The position numbers and the translations under genes were made by a program. From the NCBI GenBank assembly GCA_024280155.1, contig JAJRQQ010000094.1:1-41116 (forward strand): a DNA stretch of 41,116 nt, in the 5' to 3' direction. Below the pieces are notes generated by a model. The model saw nothing but the letters and a program-made list of their open reading frames with translations. It was not told where the DNA came from and did not search any database. Below, piece after piece: positions 1 to 7,404 of the stretch. This DNA comes from Bacteroidota bacterium. Its GTDB lineage: Bacteria > Bacteroidota > Bacteroidia > Flavobacteriales_D > Crocinitomicaceae. Each line of letters opens with the position of its first letter. The first letter of the stretch is position 1.

Positions 1-138
1 AGCTAGTCCAACAAAATCGCTTTCCTCTTGTAATAAGTGTGGAATAGCTTTTTCTTGGATCGGAGTTGGTGTTACAAAACCCATGTTTTCTAACGACTGT
101 AACACCTCACTCTTTAGCCCGAGTTCCTCAAATGTCAT
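1..138 (-). CDS. DEAD-box ATP-dependent RNA helicase, N-terminal 46 residues (partial)
   Basis: The gene starts at an ATG (136-138, minus strand) and runs off the left edge. The 46 visible residues begin MTFEELGLKSEVLQSLENMG and continue into GFVTPTPIQEKAIP. This is the Q-motif region of DEAD-box RNA helicases: the aromatic residue about 17 positions upstream, then the GFxxPTPIQ box that contacts the ATP adenine. The family unwinds RNA in ribosome assembly and mRNA decay. The ATPase motifs (Walker A, DEAD, SAT) lie outside the window, so the subgroup (DeaD/CsdA, RhlE, RhlB) cannot be set. A TAnnTTTG box sits 24 bases upstream of the start. Confidence 0.85.
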   Translation of the reverse strand, partial: MTFEELGLKSEVLQSLENMGFVTPTPIQEKAIPHLLQEESDFVGLA

Positions 139-161
139 TCTTTAATTTTAATAATTGAGTG

Positions 162-169
162 CAAAGGTA
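162..169 (-). promoter_or_regulatory. -7 promoter box for the DEAD-box helicase
   Basis: On the minus strand this reads TACCTTTG, an exact match to the Bacteroidota -7 consensus TAnnTTTG. It lies 24 bases upstream of the helicase ATG, giving a predicted leader of under 20 nt. No clear -33 TTG was found at the usual spacing. Confidence 0.5.
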
Positions 170-206
170 CGTATAATATAATTATAAATGGCTTTTAATT
201 AAAACC

Positions 207-223
207 AAGTAGAACTTCTACAC
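207..223 (-). terminator. Weak hairpin after the carbonic anhydrase gene
   Basis: A 6-bp perfect stem, GTAGAA / TTCTAC with a single-base loop (209-221), lies just past the stop of the carbonic anhydrase gene. On the minus strand it is followed by TTGGTTTT. The stem is short, so this is only a possible end of the TetR-SulP-carbonic anhydrase transcript. Confidence 0.25.
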
Positions 224-238
224 TTTAATTACATTAAA

Positions 239-859
239 TCAATCTTCAAAAAACATTACTTTACCCGTTGAAATGTCATAATTTGCTTTAACAATGAGAA
301 TTTCATTACCTTTCTCCATATCTCTCAATATAGTACTTTCATCCAATATACGTTCTTTTGACAATTCTACATTCTTTAAACTAACCTTTTCAATATTTAC
401 ACCTTCAACTTTTGCATTATCGTTAGAACGAAATTGATCAACAGCAGGTTTAATCTTAGACAATAAGGATGTTATATTACCTAATTGAACATTACTACAG
501 GCGGCCGTAACAGCTCCGCATTTTGTATGCCCTAAAATAACTAAGATTTTTGAACCAGCAATTCGACAGGCATATTCAAGTGAGCCTAATACATCTTCAT
601 TAATCACATTTCCAGCAACTCTAATAGAAAAAACAGAACCTATTCCTTGATCGAAAATTGTCTCTACAGGAACTCTTGAATCAATACAGCTCAAAATAAC
701 AGCAAAAGGAAATTGCCCTTTACTTGTTTCCTCCATTTGATCATGAAGATTTCTTTGAATTTTCGTGTTATGGACAAATCTATCATTTCCATCTTTAAGC
801 GTATTCAATGCTTGATTTGGTGTAATACTATTCTGAATTTCTTTAGTATAAGTACGCAT
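239..859 (-). CDS. Beta-class carbonic anhydrase
   Basis: This 206-residue protein interconverts CO2 and bicarbonate. The zinc-site motifs are intact: CIDSR (Cys58, with the Asp60/Arg62 catalytic dyad) and GHTKCG (His111, Cys114). Length fits the bacterial beta class. I see no signal peptide, so it should be cytoplasmic. The gene lies 12 bp downstream of the SulP transporter gene and shares its strand, so the two are almost certainly co-transcribed. SulP-carbonic anhydrase pairing is a known arrangement, in which SulP proteins with bicarbonate activity import HCO3- and the enzyme equilibrates it. It is the last gene of the three-gene operon. Confidence 0.95.
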   Translation of the reverse strand: MRTYTKEIQNSITPNQALNTLKDGNDRFVHNTKIQRNLHDQMEETSKGQFPFAVILSCIDSRVPVETIFDQGIGSVFSIRVAGNVINEDVLGSLEYACRIAGSKILVILGHTKCGAVTAACSNVQLGNITSLLSKIKPAVDQFRSNDNAKVEGVNIEKVSLKNVELSKERILDESTILRDMEKGNEILIVKANYDISTGKVMFFED

Positions 860-871
860 GACATTAGGTTT

Positions 872-2449
872 TTATTTATTTTCAATTTTAAAATGAGTCA
901 ACGGTTTTCCGTCTTTATGTTGATAAAGTTCTTTTGTATCTACCTCAATATCTCTTACAGCAGCATTAATTTTAAAATTCTCAATTATTTCAAGAACATC
1001 AAAGTGAATAAATTTAGTGTTTGAAGCATCAATCATAACTGAAGAGCCATTTGGAATTTGTTCCAATGTTTTCATTATAGATGCCTTATTTAAAAATGTA
1101 ACATCTTCTGACAATACAATTCTAATGAGTTTATCTTTATCTGTACTTTTGTTTAACATTTTAAAAGGAATTCTAAAGTTGTTTCTCAAAATCATAAAAA
1201 TAGAGACAGCAACTCCCATCGAAATTCCAATTAACAGATCTGTAAAAACAATTCCTAAAATTGTAACAATAAAAGGAATAAATTGTCCCCAACCTTGACT
1301 ATACATTTTTTTAAAAATTGAAGGTTTAGCTAACTTAAAACCTACTACTAATAAAATAGCTGCAAGAACACCTAGCGGAATAAGATTCATTATTCCAGGA
1401 AAAAACACCACACTAATCAACAAAAGAAAACCATGTATAATTGTAGAAGCTTTTGTTCTACCTCCTGATTGTTGGTTAGCAGAGCTTCTAACAATTACTT
1501 GTGTAACAGGTAGACCTCCAACTAACCCAGCAATAATATTACCCACACCTTGAGCTTTTAACTCCCTATTTGTAGGAGTAATTCTCTTGAAAGTATCCTG
1601 CTTATCAGAAGCTTCAACACATAACAAGGTTTCTAAACTTGCAACAATAGCTATTACAACAGCCATTACGTATACATCTGGATTTTTTAATGCCGAAAAA
1701 TTTGGTAAAGTAAAATTGCCCAAAAAGCTACTCAAATCTTCAGAAACTGGAACACTTACCATGTGAGATGAACTAATTTCTAAAGAAGATCCTTTAAATA
1801 AAATATTAAGAATAATTCCAACAACTACCGCAACCAGTGGGCCTTGAATAATTTTAGTAACTTTTATTTTCTTAATAAAAGGCATATCCCATAATATCAA
1901 TATAGCTAATGAAATAAGAGATATAGTAATAACACCAGGGCTGATAAAATCTATCATATTAAACAATTCACCAAAAGTATTGTGTCCGTCCACCTGATTA
2001 AATCCAAAATCTCCTTCTGGATCTTTATCATATCCAAAAGCATGAGGGATTTGCTTAAGAAAAATAATAATCCCAATACCTGCCAACATACCATGAATTA
2101 CAGAAGAAGGGAAGAAGTAAGCTACAATTCCAGCCTTCAAGAACCCCATTACCAACTGAATAATACCTGCTAAAACTACAGCTGTTAAGAATATTTCAAA
2201 ACCACCAAGATCAGTGATTCCATTCAGTACTATAATAGCTAAACCGGCAGCTGGTCCACTTACACCTAATGGTGAACCACTAAGAGACCCCACAATGATA
2301 CCACCAATAATACCACTAATCAAACCTGAAAAAAGAGGAGCACCTGAAGCTAACGCAATACCAAGACATAAAGGCATTGCTACAAGAAACACGACAATAC
2401 TTGCAGGTATATCATGTTTTAAATTCTTTAAAGGACTAAATTCATTCAT
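872..2449 (-). CDS. SulP-family anion (probably bicarbonate) transporter with C-terminal STAS domain
   Basis: This 525-residue protein has a transmembrane domain over roughly residues 10-420 and a soluble STAS domain at about 430-520. The conserved SulP N-terminus is visible (DIPASIVVFLVAMPLCLGIA), as is the inner motif GLVGGLPVTQVIVRSSANQ. SulP proteins are SLC26 relatives that carry sulfate, bicarbonate or other anions across the inner membrane. Placement directly before a carbonic anhydrase gene points to bicarbonate, but this is inferred from context. It starts 15 bp after the TetR stop. The leader just before the ATG contains a GTT triplet run. Confidence 0.93.
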   Translation of the reverse strand: MNEFSPLKNLKHDIPASIVVFLVAMPLCLGIALASGAPLFSGLISGIIGGIIVGSLSGSPLGVSGPAAGLAIIVLNGITDLGGFEIFLTAVVLAGIIQLVMGFLKAGIVAYFFPSSVIHGMLAGIGIIIFLKQIPHAFGYDKDPEGDFGFNQVDGHNTFGELFNMIDFISPGVITISLISLAILILWDMPFIKKIKVTKIIQGPLVAVVVGIILNILFKGSSLEISSSHMVSVPVSEDLSSFLGNFTLPNFSALKNPDVYVMAVVIAIVASLETLLCVEASDKQDTFKRITPTNRELKAQGVGNIIAGLVGGLPVTQVIVRSSANQQSGGRTKASTIIHGFLLLISVVFFPGIMNLIPLGVLAAILLVVGFKLAKPSIFKKMYSQGWGQFIPFIVTILGIVFTDLLIGISMGVAVSIFMILRNNFRIPFKMLNKSTDKDKLIRIVLSEDVTFLNKASIMKTLEQIPNGSSVMIDASNTKFIHFDVLEIIENFKINAAVRDIEVDTKELYQHKDGKPLTHFKIENK

Positions 2450-2464
2450 AGTTGTTGTTGTTTT

Positions 2465-3130
2465 TTATTTTAAAATTTTAAATACCATCTCTGTGTAGAA
2501 ATCTGTAATTGATTTTTTTTCATTTACATCAGTAAGTAAAGGTAAATGCTCCGCAAAAAACTTTTGTTGATGCGCCCCTTCGATTACTGTTGATATTAAC
2601 ATTCTTGAATAACTGAAGTCAGACTTAATCTCCAAAGTAATATCTGCAACTCTTGTCACAACATTTTTATACGCAGTAAAGAAACCTTTTTTATTATTCT
2701 CATCAACATCTTTTGTATGATACGTCTTCATTGATTCACTGAAAACAATCTCGCTCAGTAAAACTTCATTAATATAAGAGAAAGAATCATCCATAAAGAT
2801 TGACTGAGTTAAAATAGCCAATGACTTTCTCAACCGTTCTTCAGGAGATTCAATATTAGTTGTTGCAAATACTAAACGATACTCAGTCCATGTCCAATAC
2901 CAACTGGTTAAATAAGCCAATAAAATTTGTTTGTTCTTAAAATAGCGATAAACAGAACTTTCTGGTGAATTCAATTCATTTCCTAACTTTTTGAAAGTGA
3001 ATTTCTCCAAGCCCATTTCTGCAATCATTTCAATACTTTTTGAAATGATTTTTCTTCCTAACTCAGAAGTGTCAGGGTTTTTAGAATATAACGATGGATT
3101 TATTTCTATTTTAATCTGTAAATTCTTCAC
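2465..3130 (-). CDS. TetR/AcrR-family transcriptional regulator
   Basis: This 221-residue protein has a TetR-type helix-turn-helix over about residues 25-75 (IISKSIEMIAEMGLEKFTFK, then SPESSVYRYFKNKQILLAYL). The longer C-terminal helical region would bind a ligand and form the dimer. It is the first gene of a minus-strand operon with the SulP transporter and carbonic anhydrase, so it probably controls its own operon. The promoter just upstream holds an 18-bp imperfect palindrome between its -33 and -7 boxes, a typical repressor site. The inducing signal is unknown; CO2/bicarbonate state or pH would be natural guesses from the neighbours. Confidence 0.9.
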   Translation of the reverse strand: MKNLQIKIEINPSLYSKNPDTSELGRKIISKSIEMIAEMGLEKFTFKKLGNELNSPESSVYRYFKNKQILLAYLTSWYWTWTEYRLVFATTNIESPEERLRKSLAILTQSIFMDDSFSYINEVLLSEIVFSESMKTYHTKDVDENNKKGFFTAYKNVVTRVADITLEIKSDFSYSRMLISTVIEGAHQQKFFAEHLPLLTDVNEKKSITDFYTEMVFKILK

Positions 3131-3149
3131 ATGTACAATTTAACACTAA

Positions 3150-3180
3150 CAAAGATAATAGTATTACTATCGAAACAAAA
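3150..3180 (-). promoter_or_regulatory. Promoter with overlapping palindromic operator candidate, TetR-SulP-carbonic anhydrase operon
   Basis: On the minus strand this reads TTTTG, an 18-base spacer, then TATCTTTG. That is a near-ideal Bacteroidota promoter (-33 TTTG / -7 TAnnTTTG) 20 bases upstream of the TetR ATG. The spacer contains an imperfect palindrome, GATAATAGTATTACTATC on the plus strand (3154-3171), in which 14 of 18 positions are symmetric. Its position would block polymerase, as expected for TetR autorepression. Confidence 0.6.
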
Positions 3181-3206
3181 GTAATCAACGATTTTTTTTA
3201 AAATCA

Positions 3207-4655
3207 TTATCCTCTTGCAACTTTCCCTGTTTTTGTCATTCGTAATTCTTTGACAACACGAACACTTTGGGGGATTTTAAATGTGGAGAGACGTTTTCGA
3301 CAATAAGTCAATACTTCTTCAATATCAATTTCTGAATTTTCAGAAAGTACAACATCTGCTTGTATGATTTGTCCCATTAACGGATGTGAAACTCCTTTAA
3401 CAAGAGCTTTTTCAATAGAGGAATGAGATTCTAACACCTGCTCAACTTCTTCTGCAAAAACTTTATTCCCTGAAATATTGATCATTGATTTTCCACGTCC
3501 GACGATACGAATCATTCCTGAATCATCAATTATCGCATAATCATTTGATAAAAAATAACCATTGATAAGTATCTCTTGACGAAGAATGGCAGGTTCGAGG
3601 TAAGCATCAAACATTCCTGGTCCTTTTATCGCTAATTTACCTACGGTATTTCGCTGAAGAATCGTATTATCTTCGCTTAAAACTTGCACATCATAATCTG
3701 GCAGAGCATAGCCTACAGCATCAAGAAATTCTTCCCCTTGTTCAGTATTGATAATCGGCAAACCTACTTCAATGATTCCGAATGCTTGATGAACCACAAT
3801 TCCAAATCGTTTCTGAAACTGCTTGCTTATTTCTGGAGAAATACCCGAAGAAGTTGAAATTATTTTTTGCAATGAATTCATTTTTTCTTGTCCGATATCC
3901 GCAGAAAGCAAACGAATTTGCATCGGAGAAGCATACAACATTATCCCTTTGAAACGATTGGTCATTTCAATCACACTTTTCGCTAAAAAATTAGGAACAA
4001 TTGTGATAGCAGCCCCAACTTTTATATACAACACAATGGAAACTACAAAGTGATATGCCATCGGCAACACCCAAACGACATTACTTTTTTCATTGAGTTG
4101 CAGACTCATATTTGCGGCAGAAATTCGTTCCAAAACAGATTGATTACCAATCACTACCCCTTTAGAACGCCCTGTTGTCCCTGATGTAAAACGAATGAAA
4201 GCGGGTGCTTCTACGTGAGAGGCAAAAATTTCATCTTTACTAATTTCTGAAAATCCTATTCTCAATTTTGTTTTCACAACATCAACTTCCTTACTGAAAG
4301 ACACAGGAGGTATTACACCAGATTGATCATCAATGATAGCATGTAATCGAGCTACATCTAATATTTCTTCAATTTCAGGTTGTTTTAGTTGATGAGAAAC
4401 TGGCATAACTCCTGCCCCACAACCTAACACTGCAAAAACAGCAATGATAAAATGACTGCTATTTCTTGCCATTACCCCTACTCCCATTCCAGGTTGTATT
4501 CCTTCTGTTAATAGAATGGTTTTCAATTTCTCAACCTCTCCCAAAAGCTCTTCAAAAGTTAGAGAACCTGAATCTTCATGAATGGCAAAGTTTTTTGGAT
4601 GCTTTCTTGCTGCATCGATGAGTAAATTATATACGAGGTAATTTTTCATTGACAT
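3207..4655 (-). CDS. AMP-forming acyl/amino-acid ligase (ANL superfamily)
   Basis: Adenylates a carboxylic acid and loads it on CoA or a carrier-protein thiol. ANL core motifs are present in order: the phosphate loop FTSGTTGRSKG, the A5 region HQAFGIIEVGLP, the A7/A8 region NDYAIIDDSG...GRGKSMINISGNKV, and the A10 lysine region MTKTGKVARG at the very C-terminus. Methionine codons at 4655 and 4649 (MKNYLVYNLL) are likelier starts than the upstream one at 4685, because family homology begins there; the product is then about 480 residues. It lies 80 bp downstream of the FAD oxidoreductase and near an acyl carrier protein, so it probably charges that carrier in trans. The substrate is not readable from the sequence. 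Confidence 0.85.
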   Translation of the reverse strand: MSMKNYLVYNLLIDAARKHPKNFAIHEDSGSLTFEELLGEVEKLKTILLTEGIQPGMGVGVMARNSSHFIIAVFAVLGCGAGVMPVSHQLKQPEIEEILDVARLHAIIDDQSGVIPPVSFSKEVDVVKTKLRIGFSEISKDEIFASHVEAPAFIRFTSGTTGRSKGVVIGNQSVLERISAANMSLQLNEKSNVVWVLPMAYHFVVSIVLYIKVGAAITIVPNFLAKSVIEMTNRFKGIMLYASPMQIRLLSADIGQEKMNSLQKIISTSSGISPEISKQFQKRFGIVVHQAFGIIEVGLPIINTEQGEEFLDAVGYALPDYDVQVLSEDNTILQRNTVGKLAIKGPGMFDAYLEPAILRQEILINGYFLSNDYAIIDDSGMIRIVGRGKSMINISGNKVFAEEVEQVLESHSSIEKALVKGVSHPLMGQIIQADVVLSENSEIDIEEVLTYCRKRLSTFKIPQSVRVVKELRMTKTGKVARG

Positions 4656-4735
4656 AAAAGTAATTGTATATTCTTTATCGAACAAGAGGAATGAAACATT
4701 AATTCATTACTGATAAAAAGATTATCCGTTGTCTT

Positions 4736-5872
4736 TTACTTGCCCCTCAAACTCCTTTGCACTATTTTTCCAACTGCAAAACCTGTCTGTAAACACGTTC
4801 CAATCACTCTTGCACTTGCAATCGCATTTTCATCGGCTGAAATGTTACGTCCTGCAAAAAATAAATTTTGAATGTTTTTAGATTTTAAGCAAGTCGCAGG
4901 AATTTGATAAAAATCGTTCTTTTTTATAGACTTTATTTCAACCTGTTGATTTGCTTTCCATATTTCAATCGGCCAGTTCCCATTCGCGCTACTGTTTGGA
5001 AATTTTCGACAGGTTAACACATCATTCTCAGTTAAAACGTATTCCCCTTCTGCTCTATCACCAATTCTTAGCCCGGTTTCATCTGCTAAAGATTTTATAC
5101 GAGCATTTGAGAATCCTGCGATATTTTCTTTGAGAAAGGAAAAGACTTTCTCTATTTCTTGCACGACGTCTGTATTTTTATCTTCAAAATTGAATTTCAA
5201 TGCGACTTCATTAACAGAAAAGCTTCCTGGAACGATAGAAACATCAAATTGATTCTTCGTTTTTAACAAAAGAATGAATGCTAAATTTTCTTCCGATTTG
5301 AATTTTGTGTTTTCAATAGTGAAAATATGCGTTAAATTCTGCTGATAAGAAATGGATTGTAATTCTACCCCAACTAATTCACTTACAATATTAACTCCTG
5401 ACGTATCAATTACCGATTGAGGAAGAACTTCAGAGGTGTCATTTTCTTTCAGTACAGTTAGACTTGTGATTTTTTCTTTATTCATCTGAACATTCGTCAG
5501 CTCTGTATTCAACCAAATATCAACTTTATGTTTCTGCAGCAAATCTTTGCAATGATTTTCAAAAGCTTCAATTTTATAGGGCAAGAACTTTAATCCGTCC
5601 TTATTTATTACGGGAGAAGAATTGGATAATTGCTGTACATTTACTGAAAATTCTCGTGTAAAATCATCTACATTGTAAGTAAAAACTGGAGAATCATCGT
5701 TCAAATATAATCCACAAATGGTTCCAACTTCCGATTGGGTTGCCATTCCTCCAATGCGATTGCTTTTTTCGATTAATAAAACAGATAGACTTTCACTTGA
5801 CGCAGAAATCGCTGCTGCAACACCGGCAGAACCAGCACCAATAATCACGATATCATATTTTTGTTGCCTCAA
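4736..5872 (-). CDS. FAD-dependent oxidoreductase (FAD_oxidored / GG-reductase-like fold)
   Basis: The 378-residue protein opens with a Rossmann FAD-binding motif, IVIIGAGSAG (GxGxxG at residues 12-17), then a LLIEKSNRIGGMA segment typical of FAD-dependent dehydrogenases. A C-terminal FAD-contact segment reads NLFFAGRNISADENAIASAR. The start codon is TTG (5870-5872), overlapping the ACP stop as TTGA; no ATG lies close enough to keep the Rossmann motif, so the TTG start is well supported. Overlap with the ACP gene implies translational coupling and suggests the enzyme oxidises or reduces an acyl group tied to that carrier. The substrate is unknown. Confidence 0.82.
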   Translation of the reverse strand: MRQQKYDIVIIGAGSAGVAAAISASSESLSVLLIEKSNRIGGMATQSEVGTICGLYLNDDSPVFTYNVDDFTREFSVNVQQLSNSSPVINKDGLKFLPYKIEAFENHCKDLLQKHKVDIWLNTELTNVQMNKEKITSLTVLKENDTSEVLPQSVIDTSGVNIVSELVGVELQSISYQQNLTHIFTIENTKFKSEENLAFILLLKTKNQFDVSIVPGSFSVNEVALKFNFEDKNTDVVQEIEKVFSFLKENIAGFSNARIKSLADETGLRIGDRAEGEYVLTENDVLTCRKFPNSSANGNWPIEIWKANQQVEIKSIKKNDFYQIPATCLKSKNIQNLFFAGRNISADENAIASARVIGTCLQTGFAVGKIVQRSLRGK

Positions 5873-6111
5873 TTCAATTTGATTTTCTCTACCACTTCTG
5901 CGATAGAACGAATAGAATAAAACGTCTCTGGAACAAGTAACTCATCAGGAATAAGCACACCAAATTTTCGTTCAATAAAAAGCACAATCTCAATGATAGA
6001 AAATGAATCCACACCAATTTCTTTTAGCGCATCTTCATCATTAATATTGACTTCAGCGTCGATAATGTTCGCACAAATAAAGTTTTTTAAATCTTTGCTA
6101 ATTTCTTCCAT
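5869..6111 (-). CDS. Acyl carrier protein (stand-alone, pathway-specific)
   Basis: An 80-residue acidic helical protein with the phosphopantetheine attachment motif GVDSFSIIE; Ser36 is the predicted 4'-phosphopantetheinylation site. The usual ACP signature is DSL, and here it is DSF. It is not in a fatty-acid gene cluster but sits between a BNR-repeat protein gene (1-base TAATG overlap) and an FAD oxidoreductase gene (4-base TTGA overlap). This makes it a dedicated carrier for a small modification pathway together with the AMP-forming ligase, rather than the housekeeping AcpP. Confidence 0.88.
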   Translation of the reverse strand: MEEISKDLKNFICANIIDAEVNINDEDALKEIGVDSFSIIEIVLFIERKFGVLIPDELLVPETFYSIRSIAEVVEKIKLN

Positions 6112-7397
6112 TATTTCAAATCTACCTCATTAATTAAGGTTACCCAGAGGGTAATTTTTCCTTTATCCATTCGTGGATGTATCGGTCGAATGACACCATT
6201 AACACTTGCGATGTTCAAATAATCGCCAAAAAACACACTTTTAGATGGCAAAAATGGAGATTCTGAAATTCGAACATCGGAGAACGTTTGTCCACCGTCG
6301 CGAGAAACACTCATGTACACATCTGTTTTATTGTCGTTGTGATTTCTTCTATCGTAATAAATGAAGTATAAATAACCTGAACTTTGGTCAATAGACATCC
6401 ATGTTAAGAATTGATGATGATTTGTTGAATCTTGATTCACTTTGATTCTTTCAGACCAAGTCTCACCGCCATCTTCTGATTTCATCAACCAAACATCTGT
6501 ATTCTCTTCTCCGTTTTTGGTATCCACCCAATTCACATATAACGTTCCTGTGTTTTCGTTCTCACTTAAATCACACACTAAAACAGGCATTCCGTTCGAG
6601 CGACTTATTCCAGGGATTTCAATATCCCAACCGCCCACATGCTCCATAATCATTTGCTCTTTTTCCAACCAAGTTTCACCATCGTCCAATGATTTTTGAA
6701 AAACAATTCCTTTCGGACCAGACCAAACTACATAAACTTCACCATTTGGACCCACAGCAGGCGTTGCTCCTTCCACTGTTTCGTCGCTATCCAAACAATC
6801 TCCTAAAAAAGTTGAAATGGTTACCGGCTTCGACCACGTTTTCCCTTGGTTGATTGATTTTGAGAAAACAATTCGTGAACTGTCTTCTTTTTTATCTGAG
6901 TTATAAGCATCAAATTCCGTCCACGTCATGTAGATTGTATTTGTTTTGGGATTGATGCACGTCCAATGTTTATCTTGTACTTTCTTTTGATTGGGTTGAG
7001 GATGTGTTCCTTCGTTGAATTTCCCATCTACACATTTCGTAGATTGACAGACAATTCTATCCAACCAAGTTCCTTTTTTATAATTGGAAAGATGAAAATA
7101 ATGTAACATTCCAGTCGTATCGAACAATAAAACAGGGTCTCCATACACACCATATTTACTCTTCAATGTTTTTGCTTTCCAAGATTTACCGCCATCCAAA
7201 GAATAATAGTAATCAGAAAGAATTGAACCTGCTGCGATAACCTTTTGGTTTTTCGGATGAATTGCAATGGAAGGTTCACATTGAGAATAACTATACGTTG
7301 CGTTTTTAGGCAAAGGTAGTTGTACAACTTCAAAATCAGTTTGAGCAGTAACGGAAAGTACAGTTATAAAAAAAAGGAATGTGAGCGTCTGTTTCAT
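6111..7397 (-). CDS. Secreted BNR/Asp-box repeat protein (sialidase-superfamily beta-propeller)
   Basis: A 428-residue protein with a signal peptide (MKQTLTFLFFITVLSVTAQ). At least five Asp-box repeats of the S-x-D-x-G-x-T-W type are visible: SLDGGKSW, SINQGKTW, SLDDGETW, SEDGGETW and SRDGGQTF. These mark a sialidase-like six-bladed propeller. Many such proteins are annotated as exo-alpha-sialidases, but I could not place the arginine triad and nucleophilic Tyr/Glu pair with confidence, so catalysis is uncertain. The gene starts 7 bp after the M61 peptidase stop and overlaps the ACP start by one base, so it belongs to the same transcription unit. Confidence 0.75.
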   Translation of the reverse strand: MKQTLTFLFFITVLSVTAQTDFEVVQLPLPKNATYSYSQCEPSIAIHPKNQKVIAAGSILSDYYYSLDGGKSWKAKTLKSKYGVYGDPVLLFDTTGMLHYFHLSNYKKGTWLDRIVCQSTKCVDGKFNEGTHPQPNQKKVQDKHWTCINPKTNTIYMTWTEFDAYNSDKKEDSSRIVFSKSINQGKTWSKPVTISTFLGDCLDSDETVEGATPAVGPNGEVYVVWSGPKGIVFQKSLDDGETWLEKEQMIMEHVGGWDIEIPGISRSNGMPVLVCDLSENENTGTLYVNWVDTKNGEENTDVWLMKSEDGGETWSERIKVNQDSTNHHQFLTWMSIDQSSGYLYFIYYDRRNHNDNKTDVYMSVSRDGGQTFSDVRISESPFLPSKSVFFGDYLNIASVNGVIRPIHPRMDKGKITLWVTLINEVDLK

Positions 7398-7404
7398 CTC
7401 TACT

